The position numbers and the translations under genes are program-made. DNA of 64,000 nt from Trichomonas vaginalis G3 (Eukaryota > Parabasalia > Trichomonadida > Trichomonadidae), in the NCBI RefSeq assembly GCF_026262505.1, contig NC_067207.1, positions 876,252 through 940,251 of the forward strand. The letters run 5' to 3'. Position 1 is the first letter of the stretch; every line of letters begins with the position of its first letter. The notes beneath the pieces are model-generated. The model was given only the letters and a program-made list of their open reading frames with translations. It searched no databases and was not told the DNA's origin. Below are positions 63,521-64,000 of the stretch, piece by piece.

Positions 63521-64000
63521 CTATGCTCCATGTGAAAGAAGAAATTTGATAAACTCTTTATTATTTTTACTTGCTGCATGGCGAAGAGCGGTTTCTCCTT
63601 TTTTATCTTTTTCATTTATATTTGCACCATGCGAAATAAGTAATTCTGCTGTTTCTTTACTATTAAAACGTGCTGCATAATGAAGAACAGTTTGTCCATC
63701 GTTATCTTTTTCATTGATATTCGCGCCATGCGAAATAAGAAGTTCTGCTGTTTCTTTATAATTATAACTTGCTGCAACATGAAGAGCGGTTTGCCCATAT
63801 TGATCTTTTTCATTGATATTCGCGCCATGCGAAATAAGAAGTTCTGCTGTTCCTTTATAATTATAACTTGCTGCATAATGAAGAGAAGTTTGTCTATCCA
63901 TATCCTTTTGATTGATATCTGCACCATGTGAAAGAAGAAGTTCGGCTATTTCTTTGCTATTTAATTCTGCTGCATAGAGAAGAGCAGCTTTTCCATTTTC
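63521..64000 (-). CDS. Ankyrin-repeat protein, 5' end outside window
   Basis: The minus strand is open from the window edge to the stop at 63521, about 159 codons in view. It consists of 33-residue ankyrin repeats, about five, with the consensus DxxGQTALHxAAxxNxKETAELLISHGANINEK; the last one ends at FLLSHGA and stops without any tail. Ankyrin repeats mediate protein binding; the protein is probably cytosolic and part of the large trichomonad ankyrin family. The repeats are very alike at the DNA level, implying recent internal expansion. An internal ATG at 63901 is not the likely start. Confidence 0.85.
   Translation of the reverse strand, partial: ENGKAALLYAAELNSKEIAELLLSHGADINQKDMDRQTSLHYAASYNYKGTAELLISHGANINEKDQYGQTALHVAASYNYKETAELLISHGANINEKDNDGQTVLHYAARFNSKETAELLISHGANINEKDKKGETALRHAASKNNKEFIKFLLSHGA

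Overview
The window looks like a piece of a trichomonad (parabasalid) nuclear genome, most likely Trichomonas vaginalis or a close relative. The evidence is long AT-rich genes with no recognisable introns, BspA-like leucine-rich-repeat genes, a TKL kinase with a helical tail, a Tvmar1-like mariner, an axonemal dynein in a single exon, and short 5' leaders with TCA(Y)(W) initiators at two genes. Species was not tested by any search.

Region 1 (1 to about 13,570) is a virus-like element of the Polinton/Maverick-PLV type, cut off by the left edge of the window. It holds a retroviral-type integrase, two phage-like tail-fibre genes with collar-type tips, a KilA-N protein, a primase-helicase, small unknown genes, and iteron-like GGTCACC arrays around the KilA-N and primase-helicase genes. 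The array is inverted downstream of the helicase. It reads as a fossil: the integrase and fibre genes are interrupted, while the KilA-N and primase-helicase genes look whole. No capsid or packaging ATPase is visible.

Region 2 (14,300-24,560) has a GT61-like glycosyltransferase with one in-frame TGA, a tandem duplication of a BspA-like gene plus a helical-repeat gene (the second unit badly decayed), an FkbM-type methyltransferase and a coiled-coil protein.

Region 3 (25,100-36,210) has a Sec7-domain ArfGEF-like protein that lacks the catalytic glutamate, followed by a choline-transporter-like (CTL/SLC44) gene. This block is duplicated. The second unit keeps only the 3' end of the ArfGEF gene (about 555 bp, apparently identical) and a damaged CTL copy, with beta-helix-like genes and remnants between them.

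Region 4 (36,660-53,435) holds two large intact housekeeping genes: a Nup205/Nup192-like inner-ring nucleoporin and an axonemal dynein heavy chain of about 3,998 residues.

Region 5 (53,500-58,100) is a cluster of beta-helix-like paralogues on the minus strand, a stray copy of the dynein 3' end, and a mariner inserted right beside it. Region 6 (58,200-64,000) has a papain-fold protein with all three catalytic positions replaced, a small single-pass membrane protein, a TKL kinase with three clustered single-base losses, a small fold-back element, and an ankyrin-repeat gene running off the right edge.

The strongest overall theme is repeated local duplication. The 3' ends of two large host genes were copied beside arrays of the same beta-helix family. 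Many surface-type genes (BspA, beta-helix, CTL, GT61, papain-like) show start loss or frame breaks, while the core genes (dynein, nucleoporin, ArfGEF-like) are intact.
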